This document shows, piece by piece, positions 51,197 through 62,340 of a stretch of 64,000 nt of DNA. The notes below the pieces were generated by a model that was not told where the DNA came from, did no database searches, and saw nothing but the letters and a program-made list of their open reading frames with translations. This stretch comes from Typha latifolia (lineage: Eukaryota; Streptophyta; Magnoliopsida; Poales; Typhaceae). The translations under genes and the position numbers were made by a program. Position 1 is the first letter of the stretch. Each line of letters starts with the position of its first letter. The stretch covers positions 11,047,188 to 11,111,187 of the forward strand of contig CM034101.1 in assembly GCA_019914945.1 (NCBI GenBank), read 5' to 3'.

Positions 51197-51803
51197 CTAT
51201 CCTATTTGAAAAGTTATATAGATCCCTTGGTATGAAGCCCACATTTTAGGTCCACTATATTTGTGTTCTATTACAACCATTATTTGGTGCTTACGAAGCC
51301 TAGCATTCTGTAAGGCAATTATGTCAGACTTTTGAACCTCATCTATCTTTTTGTGTGACCAAAGTAGAGGCACTTCATCAGGTCCAACTAACTCGTGATT
51401 ATGTCGATCCTCAAAATCATGCACAAACCATATACCATTGCTCAAATGAAATCGAATACTAAGATGCGTAGGACATTCACAACGAGTAGGAACTCGTTCC
51501 TTTCTTTTTCTATCTTCCATGTCCATATACTTCTTCTCTCGTAATCCTGCTCTTGTGCAAAGGAATCGATGATAGACTACCATACCAATTTTAGAGTTGT
51601 GTTTTATTACATCCTTTCTGATACTAAAACCTTTTTGCTTGGCATATTTGTTGAAAAACTCGCATCCTTCATCTTCAGTTGAGAAAGTCATTTGAATTAC
51701 CTTCATACTCACTCAATGATGATTTTGCAGTATCTTGGTGCGCCAATTGTTCCTTCTTAATATCGATAAGAGCATTATCATTCGCTCGCAGACCCTCCTC
51801 CAT
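51197..51803 (-). pseudogene. FAR1/FHY3-like DNA-binding domain fragment
   Basis: The main frame (51712-51197, 171 codons) carries the FAR1 zinc-finger domain: FSTEDEGCEFFNKYAKQKGF, then RFLCTRAGLREKKY, then RCECPTHLSIRF, then GIWFVHDFEDRHNHELVGP with the Cys-Cys-His-His ligands in place. A start-like MEEGLRANDNALIDIKKEQ (from 51803) lies just upstream in another frame, so a one-base shift or a missed small intron separates them. The MULE-type transposase domain and SWIM finger that normally follow are absent. FAR1 proteins derive from Mutator-like transposases, so this may be a truncated FAR1-related gene or a transposon relic. Confidence 0.7.
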
Positions 51804-53423
51804 AACTTCACTACTTTATAAATCAATACTAATCATGGAACATATAACACTAAGTTCTTGGTGGATGCAACCTTTCTCCTTATCAATTTTTGAGTTAATG
51901 TATACTGGAGCACCCAAGAATACAAAGTAGCTAAAAAATGAGACCATGTGAAAAGTTATCCTCACATGAATGATGTACGATGGGTCTATCTACAAATTAC
52001 TAGTATGACTGTTTTATCTACAAATGACATCTTAAGTAGTCAAGGACAATGGAAAGACCAGACACAACTTTAGAGTAAGATAAAATTAATCAATGCAATA
52101 GAGAATTTGACAGACATAATATATAAAGAAGAGCATTAATATGGACCCTCAATAGTCAAAGAGAAAATGCACAAAAAGAAAATGTTGGGCCATTTGCCTT
52201 CATGTATTTCTTTCAATTAAAAAAAAAAAGAAAGAAGAAAACTGCATCTACACGTATAAAGTACAATATAAAAGTTAGTCTTTAATTTATTGTTCCTACG
52301 AAATATCATTTTCATAGACTAAGTTAAGGCTCATTAGCAGCATCTTGATATCTGCTAGAATTAAGTGGATTTCTAACTTTTTCTAAGAGGAAATGATAAG
52401 AAGATATAAAACTTCTATTTTTATCGGTTTCTCATTTAACACTACAAATACTTGAAACATATTGTATCAATGTGAGGAAAAGATGGAAGATATGAGAGCT
52501 CAAAAATTTTGTCCTACCGATTTGTATCGTTCAATGTAATAGTTGTTATTAAAAAGCAAGTCCTGTAAACTAGACATGAAAGAGAAATTATCATTTAATA
52601 TTTAGAAGTTAGCATTCCATTTTTGGGAGAAAAAAAATTATAAATTAGAAACAATAGATGGATTACCTATCTCAATCCTGGATTCACACAAGAAAGAAGT
52701 CCAGTTTGATCAACGCAAGGAAGGGACGAAAAGAGTGAGAGGTTAGGGTTTTGCTTCGGTGCGCTTCTCTATTCGAAACTATCTGTACGTAGAACGAACG
52801 CCCGGGATTAGATTCTGTGCTACTGACAAGAGAAGTGGAAGAAACGAGTTGTTCTTTCTTCTTCTTCTTTTCTTATTATTATTATTTAAAATCATTTTCC
52901 TTTTCTTGAATAATAAATTTTTTTATCTGATAAAATAAAATTGCTAGATAGAAGGGAAATCATATTCACTACCAAGTTCCCTCGTCAATCCGTATGGGTC
53001 GGTCTCAGCCCTGTTATAACAGATATGCCCAAGTCTAGCATATCGAACGCATCTAATAATCTTGATCTGAGTCTAAAAAGGTATATACAAAGATCGTAAG
53101 ATTTTGGTGGGTATAATTAGAGCTGTCGTGTGTATTTAGTGGCCCTCCCGATTCGATATGCATAAGTTCAGTTTGCACCACTCCCCACAGTGAATCCCAT
53201 CCCAATTGTATACCTCTGTAGATAGCAAAATTAGTATTTGACTGGGAACAAGCAAATCGCAGTGAAAATTGTTCGAATTTTGGAACATGGAATATGGAAA
53301 TATAGTTACCATATAGCTTAATACACATAGAAATATGATATATTGAAATCTATAGCATGATATGTAAGAAAAATAAACTAGAATGTATTTACTTCTTTTA
53401 TTCTATTTTGATAGTAGATAGTA
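51804..53423. other. Upstream of the FAR1-like fragment, possible old promoter
   Basis: No coding sequence is clear. Around 52680-52830 a GC-richer stretch contains GGTTAGGGTTTTGC (telo-box on the minus strand: AAACCCTAACC), which looks like the 5' UTR or promoter of a minus-strand gene such as the FAR1-like one. This is weak evidence. Confidence 0.4.
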
Positions 53424-54335
53424 CCTGCGATATGAGCCTCTTAATTCTTTTGAGCATTTTCTTACTGATTTAACTTAATTTACCCTTTTTTTTTAACCCA
53501 ACCCAACAGTTTAATTTAATCTATTAATTATTTAATTAAATGTCTAACTACACAAACCCCTTTGTTTTCTCCTTCTTTCAATTATTTTTCTCATCACACA
53601 TCAAATTAGTTTTTTCTCTTCTTATCATCAACCGGAACTTTCTCACTCATGCATCGAGCCCGTCTTCCTCTTCTTCCTATCGGTTACTCCCATTTGTTCC
53701 TTTACTTTTTAAGTTTTCTTGTTTATTCTTCTTGCAGGTTTTCCTTATTGAGTATACAAATTGAGTACGGCATTTGTTTTAATTTGTGATGTTTTGTAAA
53801 GTAATTCTCCTTGGGTTCTATTTTCTCGTTTTCAATTTTTTAAAATTTTATTATTTGGCTAACCTCTTGCTAATCTATTTTTATTATGTCTACTTTGGGA
53901 TCCGGTTAGCTAGTGTGAAGTGATTTAGTTAATTAGTTTTTATACTAAGGAAGAAGACTTTGTGGTACCTTTTAATACCTTCTTTCTTAATTTGCAAAGT
54001 CGGTTCGTTTCACTAACTTTATATTAATGTTCTGTTAGCTAGGCTTTTGTTTTCCTTTTTTTTTTGTATTTTTCCAACTATTCCTCGATCAGATAAGCTA
54101 ATGCATATAATTTGTTCTTTAGCTTTCTAAGTTTATTCCTAATTTTAAATGATGTATAGAATAAGATAGTATCATTTCATTTTTCTATTTATATTATTAC
54201 AGAGTTTTCCTTAATTAAAAATTTGAGATGGAATCCTATTAGCTCTATAGTTCTCTTCTTTTCTCATTCACTATTTTTTCACCATTTTTTTTATTATCTT
54301 ATGGCTCCTCAGTAGTGACGCATGATAAATCCTTT
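53424..54335. repeat. Duplicated segment, copy 1 (keeps the empty site)
   Basis: This matches 57112-57512 followed by 62952-63541. Anchors include TAGTACCTGCGATATGAG, AATTAAATGTCTAACTA and TACAAATTGAGT(A/C)CGGCATTTG. At the join it reads CTTGCAGGTTTTCCTTATTG without interruption, where copy 2 has a 5.4-kb insertion. Confidence 0.88.
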
Positions 54336-54646
54336 GGTAGTTTCAAGTAATTAGTATTATGACTAGTATGAACTATTTATTTTTCTCTACAACTTTGTAG
54401 TTATTGCATCATTATCATACACTTGCACTAATCTAAAAAAAAATATAAGTAAAAACACGACTAAGAATCACATTGCTTTTGTAATTAAGGCTAAAAGATA
54501 ATAATTTGAGTTGGCCAATTTATGACCCCAATATGTAAGTAATTCTCCTAAATGCACTAAATAGATATAATATTGTTGCACTTGCCATGAAAATAATTTT
54601 AGCATAATACTTCTCTAAAATATTTGGTGGTTCTATATACTTTTTT

Positions 54647-55900
54647 AAATTAGCCCACATTTTTTTTTGGAGTAAATGAGCTATAGTTAGCTATTGATGA
54701 TTGGCTCACATGGGTAATGCCCCACCTCGCCCAAAACATACAATTCCTGAGGAATTGGTTCCCCCGCTAGGATCATTCCGGCCCGGGTTGCTGCCAATCC
54801 CCTCAGCGCGGCCCAATCAGCAAGCCTATTACATTTCCTACCTACATGAGCTACAGTACACTTAGCTAGCCCATTCATCTGGGTTTTGCAATCACGTATG
54901 ATGCTTTTAATCTGCCAAGGGCAGGGGCTGTCCTCCTTCATTATCCTCACCAAGACCTCTGAGTTCGACTCCACCTCCACTGGCTGCTCTGCCTTGAGTA
55001 GGCTCAGTCCAATTCGGAGAGCCCAAGCCTCTGCGTATAAGGGCGACACCACCGGCGCTGGTTCCCACCTAGCTACTACAAGCCTTCCCCTGTCATCTCG
55101 GATAACTGCCCCCGCTCTAGCTTGGCAAGCCCTGGTGCGGAAGGCCCCATCAGTGTTTAGTTTCACTCGTCCTTCCCATGGTCTACGCCACTCGACTTGC
55201 TCTTGTCTTCCTTCCGTTGTTCTGATTGTCGTGGTCGGAGTATATTCGTCAGTCATGAAGAGGCTACGCCTCGCCACGGCATCTGCCACCTCCAAGCTCT
55301 CACCAAAGGCCACTCGATTGCGCTGCTTCCAAATGCCCCAACACGTAGTCGCTATTAGCGCCCTGATATAGTCGTCACCCACTGTTCTCCTACCCCATAC
55401 CCTAGTTATCCATTCCGAGCTCACTGAGTCGCTTAGCTCCGCAACCTCTGGAAGTGCCTTGCCCAGCTTGGACCACACTTCTTTGCTATATCGGCATGCA
55501 TAGAACAGATGATCAATGGTCTCAGTGAATAGACTGCAGAGGCAGCACCTATCCTCTCCTCCTATTCGGATAGCATGCATCATTTCTTTAGTAGGTAATC
55601 TTCCCCATAAGAGCTTCCAGCAAAACAGTCGTACTCGATGCGCCACCTTTAGCTTCCACAATCCACGCCAGCCAAGCCACACCTCGCCCTCGGCAGGTTT
55701 GAGGAATCGATAAATGGATGCGGCCTTCGGAACCCCCAGTGGGTGTGGCCACCAAATCCAAGTATCCTTGACCTCAGAAGTAGCCAGGTTGGTGCTGGCT
55801 ATCTCAAACGCCAGCTCCACCCCAGCCACTCCCACAAGATTATGCCCGCTATTCACTTTGCTCCGCAGAACCTCCGCCACTGAAAAAATTAGCCCACATT
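54647..55900 (-). mobile_element. 5'-truncated LINE with perfect 15-bp target duplication
   Basis: AAATTAGCCCACATT occurs at 54647-54661 and 55886-55900. Between them lies a 1,224-bp insert. Its lower end is a run of T (54662-54668), the minus-strand poly(A) tail. A GC-rich open frame fills the insert, unlike the AT-rich surroundings. The duplication has no mismatch and the frame is unbroken, so the insertion is probably young. Confidence 0.92.
54687..55880 (-). CDS. LINE ORF2 C-terminal part: zf-RVT and RNase H domains
   Basis: 397 codons are open to a stop at 54687. The frame begins at the truncation point and the first codon at 55880 is GTG, so no genuine start exists. Residues ~50-150 carry the zf-RVT region: WRGLWKLKVAHRVRLFCWKL, then CCLCSLFTETIDHLFYACRY, with CxxC and HxxxxC ligands. 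Residues ~235-370 are a plant LINE RNase H (RVT_3) domain: VKLNTDGAF (first catalytic Asp), LYAEAWALRIGL (Glu), VEVESNSEVLV (Asp replaced by Asn in the usual ESDS motif), and HVGRKCNRLAD with its final Asp. It normally degrades the RNA strand during retrotransposition. The endonuclease and reverse transcriptase are lost, so it cannot move itself. Confidence 0.88.
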   Translation of the reverse strand: MAEVLRSKVNSGHNLVGVAGVELAFEIASTNLATSEVKDTWIWWPHPLGVPKAASIYRFLKPAEGEVWLGWRGLWKLKVAHRVRLFCWKLLWGRLPTKEMMHAIRIGGEDRCCLCSLFTETIDHLFYACRYSKEVWSKLGKALPEVAELSDSVSSEWITRVWGRRTVGDDYIRALIATTCWGIWKQRNRVAFGESLEVADAVARRSLFMTDEYTPTTTIRTTEGRQEQVEWRRPWEGRVKLNTDGAFRTRACQARAGAVIRDDRGRLVVARWEPAPVVSPLYAEAWALRIGLSLLKAEQPVEVESNSEVLVRIMKEDSPCPWQIKSIIRDCKTQMNGLAKCTVAHVGRKCNRLADWAALRGLAATRAGMILAGEPIPQELYVLGEVGHYPCEPIINS

Positions 55901-57111
55901 ATATCAAATAACTCAACATTTTCATTTATAGTATTGACTGATGGGATGTAGTGTGGCATGTGTCAAATAGAGACAATTCAACAATAAGAGTGCAAACAAG
56001 TTCAAAATATGTATAAAAAAGTATTAAATACTTCTCTACCTAATGATAACTACATAAAAGAGGCCAACAATATAGTAACTTACTAAATAACATAAGTACA
56101 TAAAATTATAAATGATTATTTTTTTAATTAGCACAAAAAGATATATAGCCAATGTAAAATTGATAGAAAAAGCAATTGGAATATGATTTCTGCTAAAATA
56201 TCTCACAATAGTGACGAATGTATATATTTTATTTGTTTTTGATGTTGAAATCATTAGTTATATGACCTTAATGGGCAGGTAAGAATATAGTGTATTTTTC
56301 TTACAATATAAAAATTCCATACAACAAAGTTTGCAATGTGACTTTTATAAGCAAGATATTATAAAAATCAGAGAAAAGATAACTGCTGAGATTGCTTATG
56401 ATGGGTTGGTGCATAAAGGAGACAGTAGAGAGAAGTTATAAAACTATATCATGTAATTGAGGTGTAATTATAATATTTATGGTGTAATACTAAGTGATGA
56501 TTTATTGTTATTACAGTTTGGTTTTGTTATTATGATTTATTAATTTATATTAGTGATGATTTTAGTGTGATTTATGGTGTAACATACTCAGTGATTTATA
56601 ATTTTAATATTTTATTCTAAAGGTTGATGTAAATTTCTAGAAGAGGAGTGCATTCATGTTTTTTTAATGATATTGTGGTTTTCTTTAATATTAGTAATAG
56701 TAAATTTGAGCTCTTTTACTCATTTAGTGTTTACTAAAATTATAAATTTAGATGTATATCTTAGCAAAATTGAAAGCATATATTTTGCATGCTCTTTATG
56801 TAAAATTTATATAGGTAATATTCCCCATTTTTATTAGATTTGGATGTATAACCCGGCAAAATTAAACACATACTTTATATATTGTATTTGGATATAGTTT
56901 AGTTTTAGGACATAACAATCTTTTTTTACTTATTAGGACTAAATGAGTAAAAGAGATATTTACATGCTATTCTAAAATTAAAGAACTCAAAACTGCTAAT
57001 ATGATAGGTAAGTTTTCTTTTCTTTTCTTTTTGTTAATTTTAATGCAAATTGCTTTCTAATGCGCACATCAGGATCTTTGTCTGGAGCACTGAAGCACTT
57101 CTAACTACAAA
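55901..57111. other. AT-rich DNA between repeats, no gene seen
   Basis: No domain or terminal repeat is recognised. There are several long A/T-rich stretches and short open frames with no similarity. Confidence 0.5.
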
Positions 57112-58394
57112 AGATAGTACCTGCGATATGAGTCTCTTAATTCTTTTGAGCATTTTCTTACTGATTCAACTTAATTTACCCTTTTTTTAAACCCAACCCA
57201 ACCCAACCCAACGGTTTAATCTAATTTATTAATCATTTAATTAAATGTCTAACTATGCAAACCCCTTTCTTTTCTCCTTTAAATTATTTTTCTCCTTACA
57301 CATCAAATTAGTTTTTTCTCTCCTTACCATCAACCCCAACTTTCTCTCTCACACATCGAGCCCATCTTACTCTTCTTCCTATTTGCGCCTGTGGGTGCTC
57401 CGCTTTTTGCCCACACCATTTGGAAGGTCTCTTCTCTCATGGGTTACTCTCATCACACTCTACTGTTTGTTGCTTTACTTTTTAAGGTTTTTCTTTTCTT
57501 CTTGCAGGTTTTTGATGCGATTTGGACTAGGTCGGATCACCTCGAAAGACATTGGGCTCAATGGGTTGAGTTTAGTCATCTTATTTGCTTATTTGGTTTA
57601 GTTAGAGTCTTAATAGGTTAGGACTTTATTTAATTAACTAAATTCTGTGCATTTTTGGGAAAATATTCATAAAATATTCTACAGACATCCGAATAATATC
57701 AAACTAGTTGGATAAGATTATCAACCTCCAGATATAGAACTTTGGTATTTACAGCTTCTCCAGATTCATAATCTATCTGTGGTGAAACGAAAGGTTAATC
57801 CGAGAAGATAAGGAAACTGGTTTACTTGGTTTGTTAGGGTTTTCACTTAGTTGTTTGAGTCCCTAGGGTGAGCTTCTGTAAATATGTGGAGGAATCCTAA
57901 TTGAAGTAGAATCTGATAATTGAAATCGGCATTGTGCTTTTATTTCTTTCTTTTCTTGATCTAGTCATTAGCGTTCTCTCCCACCTCCTTCCTTCCACTC
58001 CCAAGTCTTTGGTCGGCTTCCTCTAACTCCTAATCTAGGGGGTGACAATCGGGTCGGGTTAAGCGAGTTTGGGTCGGGTCAGATTCAGGTCAGGTCAGAT
58101 TCGGGTCGGGTCAATATTACCTTAACACGAACATGACCGATTAATAAACGGGTTGCATTTGGTAAACACAAACACGACCCGATTAATAAACGGGTAACAC
58201 GACACGACCCGCCTAACCCGTTTAATAAACGGGTCAAGTTAACACGACACGCTAACACGACCCATCTAACCCGTATACCTAAACGGGTTGTGTTAACCCG
58301 ACACGTTAATACAACCCGTCTAACCCGTTTAATATAAATCATATATAAAATTTAATATTTACTTATTTATTATATATAAATGGTGTATTACACA

Positions 58395-58800
58395 AATAAA
58401 ATAACCTATTTTTAACTCAACTCATACAACATCAAAATTACAATCCTAATAATTCATTATAACAAAACCCATACAATAGAGTTTAGAACAAAATTTCAAC
58501 TCTCAAAAAGTGTATCATACATTCATACAAACAAAATAATATATTTCCAACTCAAAACTTATACCATATCAAAATTACAATCCTAATAATTCATCATAAC
58601 AAACCCATACAATAGAGTTTAGAACAAAGTTTCGACTCTCAAAAAGTATATCATACATTCATACAAATAAAATAATATATTTCCAACTCAAAATTTATAC
58701 AATATCAAAATTACAATCCTAATAAGTTAACATAACAAAAGTCTATACAATGGATTAAGAATAAAGTTCCAACAAAGTTCCAACAAAATCCATACAATCC
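58395..58800. repeat. 137-bp tandem repeat in the hAT element, ~2.7 copies
   Basis: CAATCCTAATAA recurs at 58441, 58578 and 58714. Each is embedded in the same unit (ATACAATAGAGTTTAGAACA, TCATACATTCATACAAA, ATATTTCCAACTCAAAA). The array lies beyond the transposase 3' end. Confidence 0.88.
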
Positions 58801-59179
58801 CATGACAATTAGAACAAAATTTAGAGTTTACAATCCATTACAAATTACAAATAGTTTGAAATATACAAACACTATCATTAAGCTCTTCATCTCTAAATAT
58901 CACGACCTTGCCAAAAAGAACAAAAAGTAAACATCTACAATATAAGATATATATAAAACTTCACTTACATTAGTCAATGAGCATTCACCGGATTTAGATT
59001 TATGCATTTGAGCATTCACCAGATTCTACAACTTCACTTGCATTAGCCATTAAGTCCAAATTTATAATATCTTTCGTTAGCTCCTCCAATGCTACCAAAT
59101 TGTCTATCATAATATGATAAAATAATTAGTAGACTAAATTTTTTGAATATTTATATAAGAAAATAATAATATACTTACC

Positions 59180-61189
59180 TCTAGTATAAAATAACCAATC
59201 TCGAGTACAAATTAAAGTTTCCACAGTTTCAGGCTTTAAAACACTTCTATATTAATCAAGTACTTTACCACCAACACTAAAAGCAGATTCAGAAGCAACT
59301 GTGGAGATATGAATACTTAATATATCGCATGCCATGAGAGAAAGATCTGGATATCGAAATTGATTTGATTTTCAATAATTAAGAATATCCAATTTAGAAC
59401 TTCGATTAATTTGAGGCTCTTCAAGATACAATTCTAATTGTGACTTTTGTGATTTACTCACAAACTCAAAACTCTCAAATGAATCAAACTCCTACATAAA
59501 AAAATTTATTATTCTGAATATATAAAGAACATTAAAAAATATAATGATTAAAACATACTAATGGTACGAAATTACATTCATCATAGAGTTATTATCTTTA
59601 GTATCATTTGAAACTTTACATAAAGTATTTGAAGATAACATATTGGAAACTTTAAAAGTGTTCTGAACATAGTGATCAAAAAGAACAAACAATTTTTCGC
59701 GTATCTTTATCATCTCATAAGAAGAGCCATATAGTTTGTTGTATAAAAATTTCACAAAATGTATTTTGAATCGTGGATCTAGGATGATAGCTATCGCTAA
59801 AATAATACTGTATTATTTTCAATATTTTCAAACTTCACATTCATTTGTGTGGCTATATGACTAATAAAATTATCCGAGCTTCGCATGCCTTCCATTATAT
59901 TCAATTGGATCAAAACTATCTTAGAAAAGTATAAATTTACTGTAGGATATATATAGATCTAGAAAATAGAGATGTAACATCATAAAACAACTTTAAAAAC
60001 TTGCAAATCTTTTCAGCTTTACCCTAATCTTCTTGTGATGGACAATACTTGTAATTTGAATCACTCAATTATAAATGAAGAAATGCACGGCGATATATAA
60101 TAGCACTGTCAAGCATTAGGTAAGTTGAATTCCATCTTGTAAGCACATATTGTTTTAATCATTTACTACTATTCAAAGAAACTTGTTTAACACACTCAGC
60201 AAATCTCTATTTTCTGACTTGTGACCCCTTAACATATTTAATGCTCTCTCTGATTTTGAATACAGAATTATCTATTTCTTTTAGACCTTCTTGCACTATT
60301 AAGTTAAGAATATGAGCACAACAACGAACATGAAAGAAATCACCATTACATAATAAAGCATCATTCAACATAAGTTGGCTCCTCAACAACTCAACAAATA
60401 AATCATTTGCAGATACATTATCAAGTGTTATAGAAAATAACTTTTTCTCTTTACCCCATTCAGTCAACAATATATAAATCTTATTAGACAAAGCTATTCC
60501 AGTGTGTGAAGTTGACATTGCACAAAAATTTATAGTTTTTTTTGCAATACCCAATTTTCATCAATAAAGTGTGCTGTGAGACATAGATAACAATCAGTGG
60601 TTATAGAGGTCCACAAGTCGGATGTTAAACTGATTCTTCTAGGAATAGAATGTAACCAATCGTTGAGTTTATTCTTCTCCCTTCTGTACATTTTTAAAAT
60701 ATCTGTCTTAGCTGTATTTCTACTAATATGTTTGACCTCATCACATAAGTAACTATGCAATATTCTAACTCCTTCATAATCAACAAATTAAAAAGGTAAT
60801 TCATGCTTAACAATTGTCATTGTCATCAATTCACGGTATTTCTCCTGATCAAACTTAGAAACTTGTAAAGATATTGATCCTTCTGATTTGGCAAGGAATA
60901 ACTGGCCTATATCTTTAGTTTTCAACTTTGGGCATATAAGTATATGATGTTTCATATTTCCAGTCCCGTACTTATTATTTGATATATATATAACACCACA
61001 TAATTTACATTTGACTCTCTTTAACCCATCTTCTCCTTTTGGTAGCTCCATAAACACTTCCCAAACACTAAATGTTTGTTTTCCTTTTCTTTTACTACTA
61101 GAATTCTCTCCACCTACTATGGGAGGAGGAACCTTCTTAGAAATATTTTCTCCATCTTTAGAGAATATCTCCACATTATCATCACCCAT
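59180..61189 (-). pseudogene. hAT transposase, nearly full length, broken
   Basis: The start is ATG 61189 (MGDDNVEIFSKDGENISKKV). A BED-type zinc finger follows: KRVKCKLCGVIYISNNKYGT with NMKHHILICPKL, i.e. CxxC...HxxxxC. Next come SLTSDLWTSITTDCYLCLTAHFID (catalytic core with conserved W), ITLDNVSANDLF, and HVRCCAHILNLIVQEGL, all typical. LTRWNSTYLMLD is readable near 60140, and the hATC dimerisation block (TVASESAFSVGGKVLD, KPETVETLICTRDWL) near 59310-59195. At least an in-frame stop near 60788, a frameshift near 60540 and further stops after 60207 disable this copy. Decay is moderate, so the family may still have active members elsewhere. Confidence 0.88.
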
Positions 61190-61597
61190 AACTAAAATGA
61201 GAGTAAGAGAAATAATATCATGACATGGAACTAAATCTATGAAACTAAATTAAATTGAACTAAAATCAAGTGAGATGGACTTGACTAAATAGATCTAACA
61301 AGAAATTAAAAAAATAATACAGTAAAATTTGTAACTAAACAATAATCAGTAATTAAACACTTCAAACTAATTAAAAAGTTTGTATATAATTGATAAAAAG
61401 GCTAATGGATAAGATGCCACTATAAGATTAGTAAGATATTTAACAAGCAAATCTAAGTAAAAAACACCCATAATTAAAATGAAAGCAAGAGAAATAATAT
61501 CTTGACATATAATTAAAGTCATGAAACTAAATTAAATTCAACTAAAATCAAGTGAGATAGATTTGACTAAACAGATCTAACAAGAAATTAAAACCTC
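61185..61597. repeat. Direct repeat pair at the 5' end of the hAT transposase
   Basis: 61185-61313 and 61468-61597 align closely: CCATAACTAAAATGAGAGTA against CCATAATTAAAATGAAAGCA, then AACTAAAATCAAGTGAGAT and AGATCTAACAAGAAATTAAA in both. The first copy overlaps the transposase start codon, so its 5' leader appears to have been duplicated. Confidence 0.8.
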
Positions 61598-61919
61598 AAT
61601 GTATAACAGAAGTATAAGGCAGACTGGTAGAAATTTTTTAAAGAATAGACCCTTAGTGTCCATTGATAAATTGATATATATATTGATCTAACTAGACGGA
61701 ATAATGCCATGTAGATTTGGTTGTATAAAATATACCTCTATGTTAAATCAAATATTTGGTCTGGATGGAGCTTGAAGAAGATTATTTACTAGTACCAGAA
61801 AAGAAAAATGACATCTAACTACTACAAATTATAAGGGCGTAAAAGTATAGTAGTCATTGTCTGGTCTGAATATGTGGTGACAGCATGCTTTTATTTTTGT
61901 AAAGGCTAATATCAGTTAG

Positions 61920-62340
61920 CAAATGCAACTGGCTTGACCTGGGAAGCACTTCTCAACCGACGATGCGAGGAGCTCAGGTGTCCGACAGCGCAAGGAGCTC
62001 AGGTGTCGATGGCGTGAGTGAAGGGGATCGGTGAGCTCGGGCGGCGTGAGGAAGTGTGAGTGAGGGGGATCGACGGCGTGAGTGAAGGGGATCGCCGGAT
62101 CGGTGAGCTCGGGCGACGTGAGGGGGCAGATCCGATATGAGGACCTGATGGCGTGAGGACCTCAGTCCTCAGGCGGCATGAGAAGCTCGAGTGCCGGCGA
62201 TGAGGAGACGTTGTGTCGATGTTACTCAGTGTGAAGAGTCAGGAGGGAAGGGGCGACGGCAAAGTGGGCTACGGGCATGGGTAAGGGAAGGAGGTAAGGG
62301 AAGGGGGCGACGACGCTGGTGGTTGGTGTGAGGATTGAGG
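61920..62340 (-). promoter_or_regulatory. GC-rich leader/promoter region of the hAT element
   Basis: This is a marked GC-rich island in AT-rich surroundings with repeated GGGGATCGGTGAGCTCGGGC and GCGTGAGTGAAGGGGATCG motifs. It lies between the right terminal array and the transposase start, where the promoter and 5' UTR would be. The role is inferred from position. Confidence 0.45.

Noticed and set aside
54886..55371. 161-codon plus-strand frame
   Set aside because: It is the antisense shadow of the LINE RNase H frame, with no similarity of its own.
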